The notes: generated from the sequence alone by a model not told the origin. Positions 1 to 6,371 are shown, counted from the first letter of the stretch. The stretch: 8,535 nucleotides of DNA from Candidatus Melainabacteria bacterium (GCA_016209785.1 JACQVM010000286.1:1-8535); one strand, 5' to 3'. Numbers and translations are program-made.

Positions 1-2466
1 GGCTACGGCTGTCTCTCTAAATGAGCCACCATTGTAACCAAGCCAACCTGCAGCCATGCGCTCACCTAGTGTTTTAGGCTCAGCTTCACCGGCAGCCATA
101 GCAGATTCCCGTGCAGCATCAAAGGCCTCAGCATCTTCTTTAAACAGCTCAGTAAAACCACCAGCTGCTACAAGGTGAGCTATTTCTTCAGGGTTAGCGC
201 CCTTACGTACGCGCATATGTCTTAAGTTGCCTTTGGCATCACCTACAAGCTTGTTTTGTCCGTCATTGGAATAACCAATGCTGTTGCCATTATATGTACG
301 AGCATCAACTGCTGCAGTCTTCATTTGCACAAACTTGTACAAGGCTTGATTGTATCTCCTCGCCGGATCGATGACACCGGATGGAGGAGTCTCAGCGTCC
401 AGCGCAGCAGGGTTGTCGGCAATAGTTGGGTCATCGGTAAAGCCCTTCATGGTGGCAAGCAAGCCTAACCTCTGCATACCAGCAGGAACTCTTGTTGTAG
501 TTGCATCAACTGCCCCACGCCCAATGCCAGCCGGTGAAAGTGTTCTCCCTAAAGCACCCAGAGTACCTACATGGGGTGTACCAGGAGGATTATTCATGGC
601 ACCTGGTGTGCCAGCAGTTGTAAGACCGGCAGTTGCTGGCTGCTGAGCACCAGGTGGCACCGTGCCTGCCGGAGCTCCAGTACCACCTAGATTTGCTTGT
701 GCCTGTTGGCCAGCTCGCTTGGCTGCCTCTGCTTGTTCTTGAGCTTCCCTTTGCCTTGCCTGCTCTTCTGGGCTAAGCTGGACTGCTTGTCCAGGAACGT
801 TTAAGCCCGGAGAGGCAGCATTTGCACCTTGCATGGCCCTTTTTAGTGGAGGCTCAGGAGCACCAGTATCGGGACGCCCCAGCAAGGGCTTTCCTGTAGC
901 AGCCGCTCGTGAATCATTAAGCATAGTCGGGTTGGCTGCTTGGTCAGGCAAGCCGTGAATATCGGTTGCCTTAGATTGTGGGGCACCGAGAGCATACTCA
1001 AACCTTCCTGCAAAATGATCCATCACCCGGTTGGTTGCCCTGCCCAACTGTCCACCTAACATCATGGCTCCCTTTAAGGCAAAGCCTGTAATTAAACCGG
1101 CCGAAATAAAGTCAGACATTGGACTAATTTGAGCCCGTGCAAGAAATGATGGGACTTGAATCATCAGTTGTAAAATACCCACTGCCATCACAATCTTTCC
1201 CCAAGGGTTAAAGTCAGAGAAAAGTATGATGACCATAATTTTTAAGAGCCCAACCCAAACAAAAGTCCACAGGCTAACCTCCACAAACGACTTTACATAA
1301 CCTGAAGTTACATTTTCAGTATCTGGGGTTGCAAAAAAGACAATAAATATTGGAAAAAACATATACTGCGCAGTCAACAATGCTGTCTGGATTGCCTTTA
1401 ATACAAGCAGGTAAATAAGTTCAGCTATCAGAATGCCACCTAAGACTAAAAATATAACCAGTCCTGCAAAAGCAACGACTTCACCGGCAGTACCAACTAC
1501 AATGCCACCTAGCTCTGTTGCAACAATACCACCACCAACAGCACCAGCAACAGGAGCAAGGACATGAGCAAGTCCTGCTGCCCCTGCAATAAGTCCGCCT
1601 TTTACAGCAGATGCCATAGCAACATCCAGCATGTCCAGTTGCTTAGTAGAGTTAAAGAAAATGGCTTTAATCATCTCATTGGTAATTTGAATCTCAAAAG
1701 CATAAATGGTTGGCCAGGCAAGCAGCAGCCCTGCTGTAAAAATAAGCCTTCCTACAGCACCCATAAGATTGCTGCCACCACGCCAAGCAGCATCTGCCCA
1801 ATATTTCCATATGCAAAGAATAAAAAGGAGCAAGAGCAGATCAACGGCAATGCCGTACATTACATCTGCCCCTTGCCTAATCCAAGGCGAAATATCATCA
1901 GATTTAGCCGGCTGTCCTAAGCTTGGGCCAAATCCATTTACTGGAATATTGGGGTTAAGCACAAATACTTTCAAGAATGCAGTAAGAAACTGAACAATGT
2001 CAGAAACCCAGCCTTCAATAAACTCAGAAATCCATTTAGCTATCAATTTCCCTGCATTGGCAAAAAGATTGCTTACCCAATCGTCAGCAAACCACTGATG
2101 CAACCCCATGTAAACTTGATTACGGTCACCAGGTTCTCCACGCAAGTGCTGCTCGACCTGATAAATGACGCTGTCCTTATTCTGCTCAGCAGCCTCCTGC
2201 ACCAGCGGAATTTCGTCTTCTGACCTGGCATACCGACTCTCTGGGACTGTGTCCTGTGTACGCTTGGCTGCTTCAGCTAAAACATCATTATTGTCATTAG
2301 CAGGAGCCGATGACTGACGAAGTGCAGTTGGCTTAGTCTGAGCCAAGGCAGGCAAGGCAAAGAGGAAATAAGGCAAGGCAATGAGCACAATCGCTAGAAT
2401 GCCAGCGACAACCTGCCCAGGGCCTCTGTCACAACAATTGCTTTTAAGTCTTATCTTTCCGCTCAT
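1..2466 (-). CDS. VirB6/TrbL-like polytopic membrane protein, C-terminus cut by window edge
   Basis: The frame is open from the ATG at 2466 to the left edge: 822 codons with no stop. VirB6/TrbL proteins form the inner-membrane part of a type IV secretion channel. Residues 1-42 form a signal peptide or first membrane helix ending PALA, then Q43. Residues 43-200 are polar and probably periplasmic. Hydrophobic segments follow near 204-221, 236-256, 283-312 (Gly/Ala-rich), 319-350, 352-382, 399-417, 424-444 and 452-473, the multi-helix core typical of the family. From about 490 the chain is soluble: a Pro/Ala/Gln low-complexity stretch (530-665, with a short charged helix near 565-590), then a more ordered region from about 670 to the edge. 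In-frame GTG codons lie just upstream (2469 and 2481). I chose the ATG because it gives a good leader, although no Shine-Dalgarno is visible. The family call rests on topology and on the neighbouring pilin gene, not on a unique motif. The long C-terminal extension is unusual against roughly 300-residue VirB6. Confidence 0.75.
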   Translation of the reverse strand, partial: MSGKIRLKSNCCDRGPGQVVAGILAIVLIALPYFLFALPALAQTKPTALRQSSAPANDNNDVLAEAAKRTQDTVPESRYARSEDEIPLVQEAAEQNKDSVIYQVEQHLRGEPGDRNQVYMGLHQWFADDWVSNLFANAGKLIAKWISEFIEGWVSDIVQFLTAFLKVFVLNPNIPVNGFGPSLGQPAKSDDISPWIRQGADVMYGIAVDLLLLLFILCIWKYWADAAWRGGSNLMGAVGRLIFTAGLLLAWPTIYAFEIQITNEMIKAIFFNSTKQLDMLDVAMASAVKGGLIAGAAGLAHVLAPVAGAVGGGIVATELGGIVVGTAGEVVAFAGLVIFLVLGGILIAELIYLLVLKAIQTALLTAQYMFFPIFIVFFATPDTENVTSGYVKSFVEVSLWTFVWVGLLKIMVIILFSDFNPWGKIVMAVGILQLMIQVPSFLARAQISPMSDFISAGLITGFALKGAMMLGGQLGRATNRVMDHFAGRFEYALGAPQSKATDIHGLPDQAANPTMLNDSRAAATGKPLLGRPDTGAPEPPLKRAMQGANAASPGLNVPGQAVQLSPEEQARQREAQEQAEAAKRAGQQAQANLGGTGAPAGTVPPGAQQPATAGLTTAGTPGAMNNPPGTPHVGTLGALGRTLSPAGIGRGAVDATTTRVPAGMQRLGLLATMKGFTDDPTIADNPAALDAETPPSGVIDPARRYNQALYKFVQMKTAAVDARTYNGNSIGYSNDGQNKLVGDAKGNLRHMRVRKGANPEEIAHLVAAGGFTELFKEDAEAFDAARESAMAAGEAEPKTLGERMAAGWLGYNGGSFRETAVA

Positions 2467-2513
2467 CACGTCTTGTTTCACGTCTTAAGTGGGGAAAACC
2501 GCCTAAAGGGTTC

Positions 2514-2537
2514 GGGCCGGCATTTTCATACCGGCCC
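2514..2537 (-). promoter_or_regulatory. Strong intercistronic RNA hairpin with GAAA tetraloop after the pilin gene
   Basis: Read on the minus strand, GGGCCGGTAT pairs with ATGCCGGCCC around a GAAA loop. That gives a 10-bp stem with one G-U wobble and a GNRA tetraloop. It starts 11 nt after the pilin stop codon and ends 47 nt before the VirB6-like ATG. The sequence downstream (GAACCCTTTAGG) has no U-tract, so it is not a standard intrinsic terminator. It probably protects the 3' end of the pilin message or marks a processing site, which would let pilin be made in excess of the downstream membrane protein. The structure is seen in the sequence; the role is inferred. Confidence 0.7.
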
Positions 2538-2548
2538 AATGGGAGCGA

Positions 2549-2980
2549 TTATAGACCGCCACCCAACCCGCCAAAGTTATTGATGGCGAAGGTACCGATT
2601 AAGTGGACCGCGGTCGGACCACCAAATCCAATACCAAGACCCTTGGCTACGTTCATCGCTGCTTCGCCGCCATCTCGCTGACCGAAGGCAATCTTCATGC
2701 CAGCCATAGACGAGGGAATTGTCGAGAGCGCAGTCACGACACGGGAAATGTCACGAGCAGTGTCATACCCGAAGTCGGCCATTTGACCTACTTCATTGGA
2801 CTGCCCATAGCGGGGGTCTACCGGAGCGCCCACCAGCCCTTGGGCATGTGCTACTTGATCGTAAACACCGATGGCCATGAGGACCAGTTGAGGGGCTAGG
2901 AGCAAACCCACGCGACAGGCAACCTTGAAGGCGCAAGAAGAAGTTATCTTCTCCTTTAGTGATCTGATTTTGGTTACCAT
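2549..2980 (-). CDS. VirB2/TrbC-like major pilin precursor
   Basis: This 143-residue protein probably polymerises into the conjugative or type IV secretion pilus after export through the inner membrane. I start it at the ATG at 2980, which has AGGAGG at 2987-2992, six bases upstream. A longer frame opening at a TTG at 3067 has no such site. The leader is long and basic (K4, R6, K9, K11), with a hydrophobic core around 24-39 and a cleavage site AHA|Q after residue 46. VirB2 leaders are also about 47 residues and also leave Q at +1. The mature 97 residues have an amphipathic stretch (about 75-97), the loop FGQRDGG (99-105), a second hydrophobic Gly/Ala segment (106-133) and a Gly-rich end GGLGGGL. 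The pattern FG[RQ]..G, a glycine helix and FG....LIG resembles VirB2. Hydrophobicity is weaker than in classical VirB2, so a related TrbC-type or minor pilin is possible. Confidence 0.66.
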   Translation of the reverse strand: MVTKIRSLKEKITSSCAFKVACRVGLLLAPQLVLMAIGVYDQVAHAQGLVGAPVDPRYGQSNEVGQMADFGYDTARDISRVVTALSTIPSSMAGMKIAFGQRDGGEAAMNVAKGLGIGFGGPTAVHLIGTFAINNFGGLGGGL

Positions 2981-2986
2981 ATTGAA

Positions 2987-2992
2987 CCTCCT
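2987..2992 (-). promoter_or_regulatory. Ribosome binding site of the pilin gene
   Basis: A perfect AGGAGG lies six bases before the ATG at 2980. It decides the start codon, because the upstream in-frame TTG at 3067 lacks a site and would add 29 residues in front of a complete export leader. Confidence 0.85.
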
Positions 2993-3068
2993 ATTAGTGG
3001 ATTGAAACTTAATGAATCTGTAGCGCCAATGATTGAAAGTGATGAAGGAAAGACATGTGTTTAACAAG

Positions 3069-3758
3069 TTAGTGCCTCAATAAACGTCCCCAGACATCTG
3101 TTTGCGTGACCACACCACCTTCGGTGGCGGCAGGCAAATATGTGCCAGGAACATAGCCAAGATTCTTGCCATAAGACTCAATGCCTTTGCCTGCACTTGC
3201 TACAACTCCTTGATTGCCGGCAGGAGTTGCCTTGGTGGGTATCTTGGCCAATTGAGCATGTACTGACTTGTCCGAGCGTAAGCTTGGGTGACTACCGCGA
3301 GATCTAGTGTATGTGGCCTTGGGCAGTGATTTTGCTGTAGCGGCTTGGGGGTGAACACCAGTGGTAACCGGTGCGTTGGCTACAATTGGTGCACTTGTTG
3401 AACCTACAGGTTTACCAAAGGCTGTCTTAAATTCTGCCTTGGGTACTGCCACCTGTGGTGCAACCTGTGGCACTATTGACGCCACCTCAATCTGAGGCAA
3501 TGGAACTTGTGGGGCCGGCTTGGACAACAACTGTGGATTTAAGCCCAGGAAACTAGCCGAACGTGGCACACTGCCACTGCGCACTGAATGCATTGGCTCC
3601 ACCGCGCGGCTTGCTGGCTTAGGAGCTCCTTCGGCTTTCCAGACATTCGGAGCAAAATGAAAGCGTGCTGAGCTGCCTTCGGCACGTGCTGATTGGCTGC
3701 AAGCAGCACCGGCAAAAACCACGCTTATAATAAATTGACAAGCAACTCTCATCTTCAT
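3069..3758 (-). CDS. Secreted basic Pro/Ala-rich protein of unknown function in the T4SS-like operon
   Basis: I do not recognise this 229-residue protein. It has an export signal: M-K-M-R, a hydrophobic core at about 8-19, and a likely signal peptidase I site ARA|E after residue 26. The rest is largely unstructured. Residues 78-108 repeat PQ[VI]-type units (PAPQV, PLPQI, VPQV, APQV). Residues 110-190 are rich in K/R with A, P, T and S. Only the last 40 residues, with aromatic and glycine positions (SYGKNLGYVPG, DVWGRLLRH), look folded. Lysine plus arginine (about 25) far exceed acidic residues (about 9), which suggests contact with an anionic partner such as peptidoglycan, lipopolysaccharide or nucleic acid. 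The gene begins three bases after the stop of the preceding gene and has only a weak AGG before its ATG, so translational coupling is likely. ATG 3752 is an alternative start two codons in. Confidence 0.62.
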   Translation of the reverse strand: MKMRVACQFIISVVFAGAACSQSARAEGSSARFHFAPNVWKAEGAPKPASRAVEPMHSVRSGSVPRSASFLGLNPQLLSKPAPQVPLPQIEVASIVPQVAPQVAVPKAEFKTAFGKPVGSTSAPIVANAPVTTGVHPQAATAKSLPKATYTRSRGSHPSLRSDKSVHAQLAKIPTKATPAGNQGVVASAGKGIESYGKNLGYVPGTYLPAATEGGVVTQTDVWGRLLRH

Positions 3759-3761
3759 GTC

Positions 3762-4532
3762 TTAAAACCTGAATGCATTACGAACACCAAAACCTGTTAG
3801 TCCCAAGCCAAACATGCCTAGTCCAAAAGCAGTGTTCGGATTGCGCACCATAGAACCAACCATTACACCTGAGCCAAAGCCTCCCAGGGCACTTAAAGCA
3901 TTGGACAAACCACTGCGACGAATATCTCGATGTACCTGTTTTTGTTTTACGCCACCACTCAACGTTTGCATTTGTCCGTGGCTTACCTGGCTGCTTTGAG
4001 CTGCGGATGGATTTTGCCCGGGTTGCATCCAGGAAGATTGCCCTAGTTGCACGTCTGAGTTGGTGTTGCTTGTGATAAGCGGGCTAGATCCTAATTGGCT
4101 CGTGTTGTAGGGCATAGTTGTTTGCCCTTGATTGGCGGTAGCCATTTGTCCTGGCAGCTGCCCTTGACCCATAAGCGAGTTTAACGCCGCCTTGCGAAAA
4201 TCTTGCGCCGACTGCAGAGCACTTAAGGGATCTCCAGAAGCTAAGTTTCCTTGAGCCACAGCCTCTCCATAGCCAGAAGCACGAGATTGTGCTTGCGCCT
4301 GAGACATCCTCGATGCTGCCAATGGCTCCAGTGGCACAACTTCAGGTGGCAAAAGTGTATCCTCACCTTGAAATGTCGCTACCGGGTATAGTCCCGTGGA
4401 TGTACCTTGGCTTAATGCTTGAGCATAGACAGACTGTCCAACGCTCACCTGTCCAATGAATAAGAACAACACCAGAGCCACGGCACCAGGCTTATTACTT
4501 GTTTTACTTGTCGTGTGTTGTTGCTTGTTCAT
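3762..4532 (-). CDS. Secreted Gln-rich protein with C-terminal glycine-rich hydrophobic hairpin, function unknown
   Basis: This 256-residue protein matches no family I know. The leader has a polar start with K3, K10 and K14, a hydrophobic core AVALVLFLFI (17-26) and a probable cleavage site VYA|Q after 37. The middle (75-200) is low complexity, with Gln/Ser/Gly/Ala dominant and repeated GQ and SQ pairs, and is probably disordered. A basic patch (KQKQVHRDIRR, 196-206) precedes two glycine-spaced hydrophobic segments (about 208-229 and 235-251) joined by the turn RNPNT. The chain ends in RF. The 12 glycines among the last 49 residues resemble glycine-zipper membrane hairpins that oligomerise in envelope proteins. 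The gene follows the second proline-rich gene after a 111-bp gap holding a hairpin and a palindrome, and it lacks a visible Shine-Dalgarno. A structural or pore-forming envelope part of the secretion system is possible but unproven. Confidence 0.65.
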   Translation of the reverse strand: MNKQQHTTSKTSNKPGAVALVLFLFIGQVSVGQSVYAQALSQGTSTGLYPVATFQGEDTLLPPEVVPLEPLAASRMSQAQAQSRASGYGEAVAQGNLASGDPLSALQSAQDFRKAALNSLMGQGQLPGQMATANQGQTTMPYNTSQLGSSPLITSNTNSDVQLGQSSWMQPGQNPSAAQSSQVSHGQMQTLSGGVKQKQVHRDIRRSGLSNALSALGGFGSGVMVGSMVRNPNTAFGLGMFGLGLTGFGVRNAFRF

Positions 4533-4573
4533 GATTTGTGTTGTGCGGTGAGCGACAGTGAGCCAATCTTAGG

Positions 4574-4583
4574 ACAACGTTGT
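4574..4583. promoter_or_regulatory. 10-bp perfect palindrome ACAACGTTGT upstream of the Q-rich gene
   Basis: The site lies 42-51 bases before the ATG at 4532. On the minus strand it is followed within a few bases by TAAGAT, a weak -10-like match (4 of 6) with no good -35. It could be an operator for an internal promoter, but a 10-bp palindrome can also arise by chance. Confidence 0.3.
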
Positions 4584-4597
4584 TTGAGGCGAAAGCG

Positions 4598-4638
4598 GGG
4601 GGATTCCCATCAGCATGGGAGAATCCCCCATGCTGATG
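4598..4638 (-). promoter_or_regulatory. Overlapping alternative hairpins after the second proline-rich gene
   Basis: Two strong hairpins share bases and cannot form together. Hairpin B pairs 4608-4619 with 4627-4638: 12 perfect base pairs (CATCAGCATGGG arm) with a 7-nt loop. Hairpin A pairs 4598-4610 with 4615-4629: 13 base pairs, a 2-nt bulge and a 4-nt loop. In the transcript B comes first, six bases after the TAG stop at 4644-4646, and A forms only if B opens. No U-tract follows (CGCTTTCGCC), so simple intrinsic termination is unlikely. A 3'-end stabiliser, an RNA processing site or a two-state switch between the upstream and downstream genes fits better. The geometry is seen; the function is inferred. 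Confidence 0.7.
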
Positions 4639-4643
4639 CATAT

Positions 4644-5585
4644 CTAAAAGTTGGTGATTATGGCTGTTGGCAGCATCAACTGGTCCTGCTTTTGTACATT
4701 GACATTGGCTGGGTTAAATTGAGCATAAGGGAAGCCAAAGTCGGTAGTTTTACTGCTGTACATGGGGATTCGGCGCCATCCTTGACCAAATTCTGTAGAT
4801 TGCTGTGCATTCAAGGCATCAATCCAGTGGTTCCGCGTAGAGCTCAGCCCGTAATCCAGGACAGTTGAACCAGTTGGAATCGTGGTGTCACCAACTTCAA
4901 AGCGTTGACCACCACCTAAGTCAATAGAGCTATTTCTAAGCCCATCGCCTGTAGGTACACCAAAAGGAACACCCCAGCCAGCCCAAGGGCCCAAACGTGT
5001 TACTTGGTCCTGACTGCCATCACCAAACCCTGGCATAAGCGAGCTGTTTCGCCCACGCAACTCCCACTGGTGGGTTTCTTGACCACCCCGACGCATTGTT
5101 GGGATAGTAGTGTTGTATCCACCTTCCCCAGGAATCCCTCCTTGAGGATATATGTTTACCTCGGCAGATGGATTAAAGGAGCCCATGGGAGCAGTTAGAG
5201 AGCCTGGATCTGCCCCTGGAGTCGAAGGGGGGCCTGGAACAAACGGTGTCAACATTGGTCCTAACACTCCTGGTGGTGTCTCAATTGGTGGAGATACAGG
5301 AAGTGGAATGCCTGAGTTAGGAGTATCAATTTGATTTGAAGGAATGTTGGGCACCCATGGCAAAAGCGTATACGGTGTGGTGTGCCCTGGTATCACAGGA
5401 GCCGATGTTGGCCCATCACCAGGAGCTGGCGGCTGTCCTTCAGGAGGCGGCACAAATGGCGGTGAACTGACAGCCCCAGGAATGAGAGGATTGTGTAAGG
5501 TGGACGAAGACTGCGCGTTGGCAGTAAGTCCAATGCCAAAAGCTGTAATTACAAGATAAGCCTTAAGTATCTGTTTTACTGACAT
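4644..5585 (-). CDS. Proline-rich secreted protein, paralogue 2 (PLIPGA/PQGGI family), function unknown
   Basis: This 313-residue protein is exported by a clean signal peptide (1-24, ANA|Q). It shares ordered motifs with the gene just upstream, so the two are paralogues: NPLIPGA (32-38), a proline-rich stretch containing P-V-x-P-G-H (63-68), a P[FY]-linked P-rich linker ending DPG (126-128), EVNIYPQGGIPGE (142-154), MRRGGQ (164-169) and TTDFG (280-284). Between GGQ and TTDFG it has about 95 residues absent from the paralogue, rich in Gly, Trp, Asp and Asn. The chain ends in a hydrophobic strand and F313. The first half is probably an extended Pro-rich spacer and the second half a beta-rich domain. 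It starts 24 bases after the stop of paralogue 1, with AGGAGG seven bases before the ATG, and is followed by a double hairpin, which suggests strong expression. It does not look like VirB10, whose proline-rich linker follows an uncleaved anchor and leads into a conserved core. Confidence 0.7.
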   Translation of the reverse strand: MSVKQILKAYLVITAFGIGLTANAQSSSTLHNPLIPGAVSSPPFVPPPEGQPPAPGDGPTSAPVIPGHTTPYTLLPWVPNIPSNQIDTPNSGIPLPVSPPIETPPGVLGPMLTPFVPGPPSTPGADPGSLTAPMGSFNPSAEVNIYPQGGIPGEGGYNTTIPTMRRGGQETHQWELRGRNSSLMPGFGDGSQDQVTRLGPWAGWGVPFGVPTGDGLRNSSIDLGGGQRFEVGDTTIPTGSTVLDYGLSSTRNHWIDALNAQQSTEFGQGWRRIPMYSSKTTDFGFPYAQFNPANVNVQKQDQLMLPTAIITNF

Positions 5586-5592
5586 GATCTGG

Positions 5593-5598
5593 CCTCCT
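5593..5598 (-). promoter_or_regulatory. Ribosome binding site of proline-rich paralogue 2
   Basis: A perfect AGGAGG lies seven bases before the ATG at 5585, inside the 24-bp gap after paralogue 1. It stands out because paralogue 1 and most other genes of the operon have no recognisable site. Confidence 0.85.
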
Positions 5599-5609
5599 AA
5601 GAGCCGTAA

Positions 5610-6371
5610 TTAGTAGGGAGCAATTGTCATAAGGGAACGCAGGTTGGCACCTTTAAACAACTGTCGGTTTCCATGAAGATCTTGGGTTGTATGCGCCCCA
5701 GCTAAGTTAGCTTGCCTGGTTGTGCCTGTACCCATTTGTATGGAATATGGTTGCGGCCTAGGACCATCCTCGGAAACTAACCTTCTAATCCCCCGTGATT
5801 GGACTGAAGACAGCCCGTCGATATCCTGACCAAAGTCTGTTGTCTGTGAACCAAATGTTCTTGGTACACCTAGATCTCGGCTGGTCTGACCACCCCAGCG
5901 CCTTATTGGCGCCTCACCATATATGCCACCTTGAGGACTCACATTAACTACAGCCGCTGGTGGTGAAAAGCCATTGGGGCCATGAAGAAGACCTGGATCC
6001 TCACCGGCAGTTGACTGAGGTGGCTTCAGGTACGGTGCTACCAAGGCATTAACTGTACCTTTCTCCAAAGGACCCACTGGTGGCAATTCAACAGCAGATG
6101 GTGGCTTAGGTGGTGGGCCTATATGTCCAGGAGTAACTGGCGCAGGACACATCCCTTGACCTGGCGGTGGGCTCTGCCCGGGCTCTGGTGCCGTATATGG
6201 TTCATTCCATTGAGCACCAGGAATTAGCGGGGATCTAAGTGCGCTAAATGACATTGGATCGTCATATTGGGCCTTAACAGGGATTGCTTGAACAATGAGC
6301 AAAACCCCAATCACCAAACCATGCAGTAGCTTAGCTGTAGCAAATGGGCGTAAATGTGTGGCTTGATTCAT
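5610..6371 (-). CDS. Proline-rich secreted protein, paralogue 1 (PLIPGA/PQGGI family), first gene of the operon
   Basis: This 253-residue exported protein of unknown function has a leader at 1-34: basic R8 and K14, hydrophobic LVIGVLLIVQAI at 19-30, cleavage VKA|Q. The mature chain has SPLIPGA (47-53), a Pro-rich region with PAPVTPGH (76-83), EDPG (124-127), VNVSPQGGIYGE (142-153), IRRWGGQ (156-162) and TTDFG (177-181), all in the same order as in the next gene. It lacks the roughly 95-residue insert of paralogue 2 and ends LMTIAPY. Proline is very frequent at 58-120, so this part is probably extended and may span periplasm or cell wall. A single cysteine (C75) sits in the mature part. The gene is probably first in the operon, facing the divergent coiled-coil gene. 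No Shine-Dalgarno is visible before its ATG, but the leader fits this start. Confidence 0.68.
   Translation of the reverse strand: MNQATHLRPFATAKLLHGLVIGVLLIVQAIPVKAQYDDPMSFSALRSPLIPGAQWNEPYTAPEPGQSPPPGQGMCPAPVTPGHIGPPPKPPSAVELPPVGPLEKGTVNALVAPYLKPPQSTAGEDPGLLHGPNGFSPPAAVVNVSPQGGIYGEAPIRRWGGQTSRDLGVPRTFGSQTTDFGQDIDGLSSVQSRGIRRLVSEDGPRPQPYSIQMGTGTTRQANLAGAHTTQDLHGNRQLFKGANLRSLMTIAPY

Noticed and set aside
350..646. Plus-strand open frame opposite the VirB6-like gene
   Set aside because: Lies wholly antisense to a continuous 822-codon frame with a coherent membrane topology. Its low-complexity composition mirrors the Pro/Ala-rich coding strand and there is no ribosome binding site.
1564..1993. 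Overlapping plus-strand frames opposite the VirB6-like transmembrane region
   Set aside because: Two frames overlap each other and the real gene. They carry no recognisable domain or leader and read as shadows.
2514..2537. Intrinsic (Rho-independent) terminator after the pilin
   Set aside because: The stem is strong, but the minus-strand sequence after it is GAACCCTTTAGG without a run of U. The VirB6-like gene follows within 47 bases and has no visible promoter.
2981..3067. N-terminal extension of the pilin from a TTG at 3067
   Set aside because: The extra 29 residues precede a complete export leader, and the ATG at 2980 has a perfect AGGAGG at ideal spacing. The stretch is better read as an 88-bp leader before the pilin gene.
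3069..3758. Lipoprotein call (VirB7-like) for the basic Pro/Ala-rich protein, from C20
   Set aside because: The context GAAC is a poor lipobox because position -3 is glycine, and ARA|E six residues later is a better signal peptidase I site. The protein is also far longer than VirB7.
5152..5559. Gly/Pro-rich plus-strand frames opposite paralogue 2
   Set aside because: They are complements of the proline codons in the real gene (CCx/GGx symmetry) and have no start context.
4644..5585. VirB10-like identity for the proline-rich paralogue
   Set aside because: VirB10 has an uncleaved N-terminal anchor and a conserved C-terminal beta-barrel core. Here the leader looks cleaved and no VirB10 core motif can be seen.
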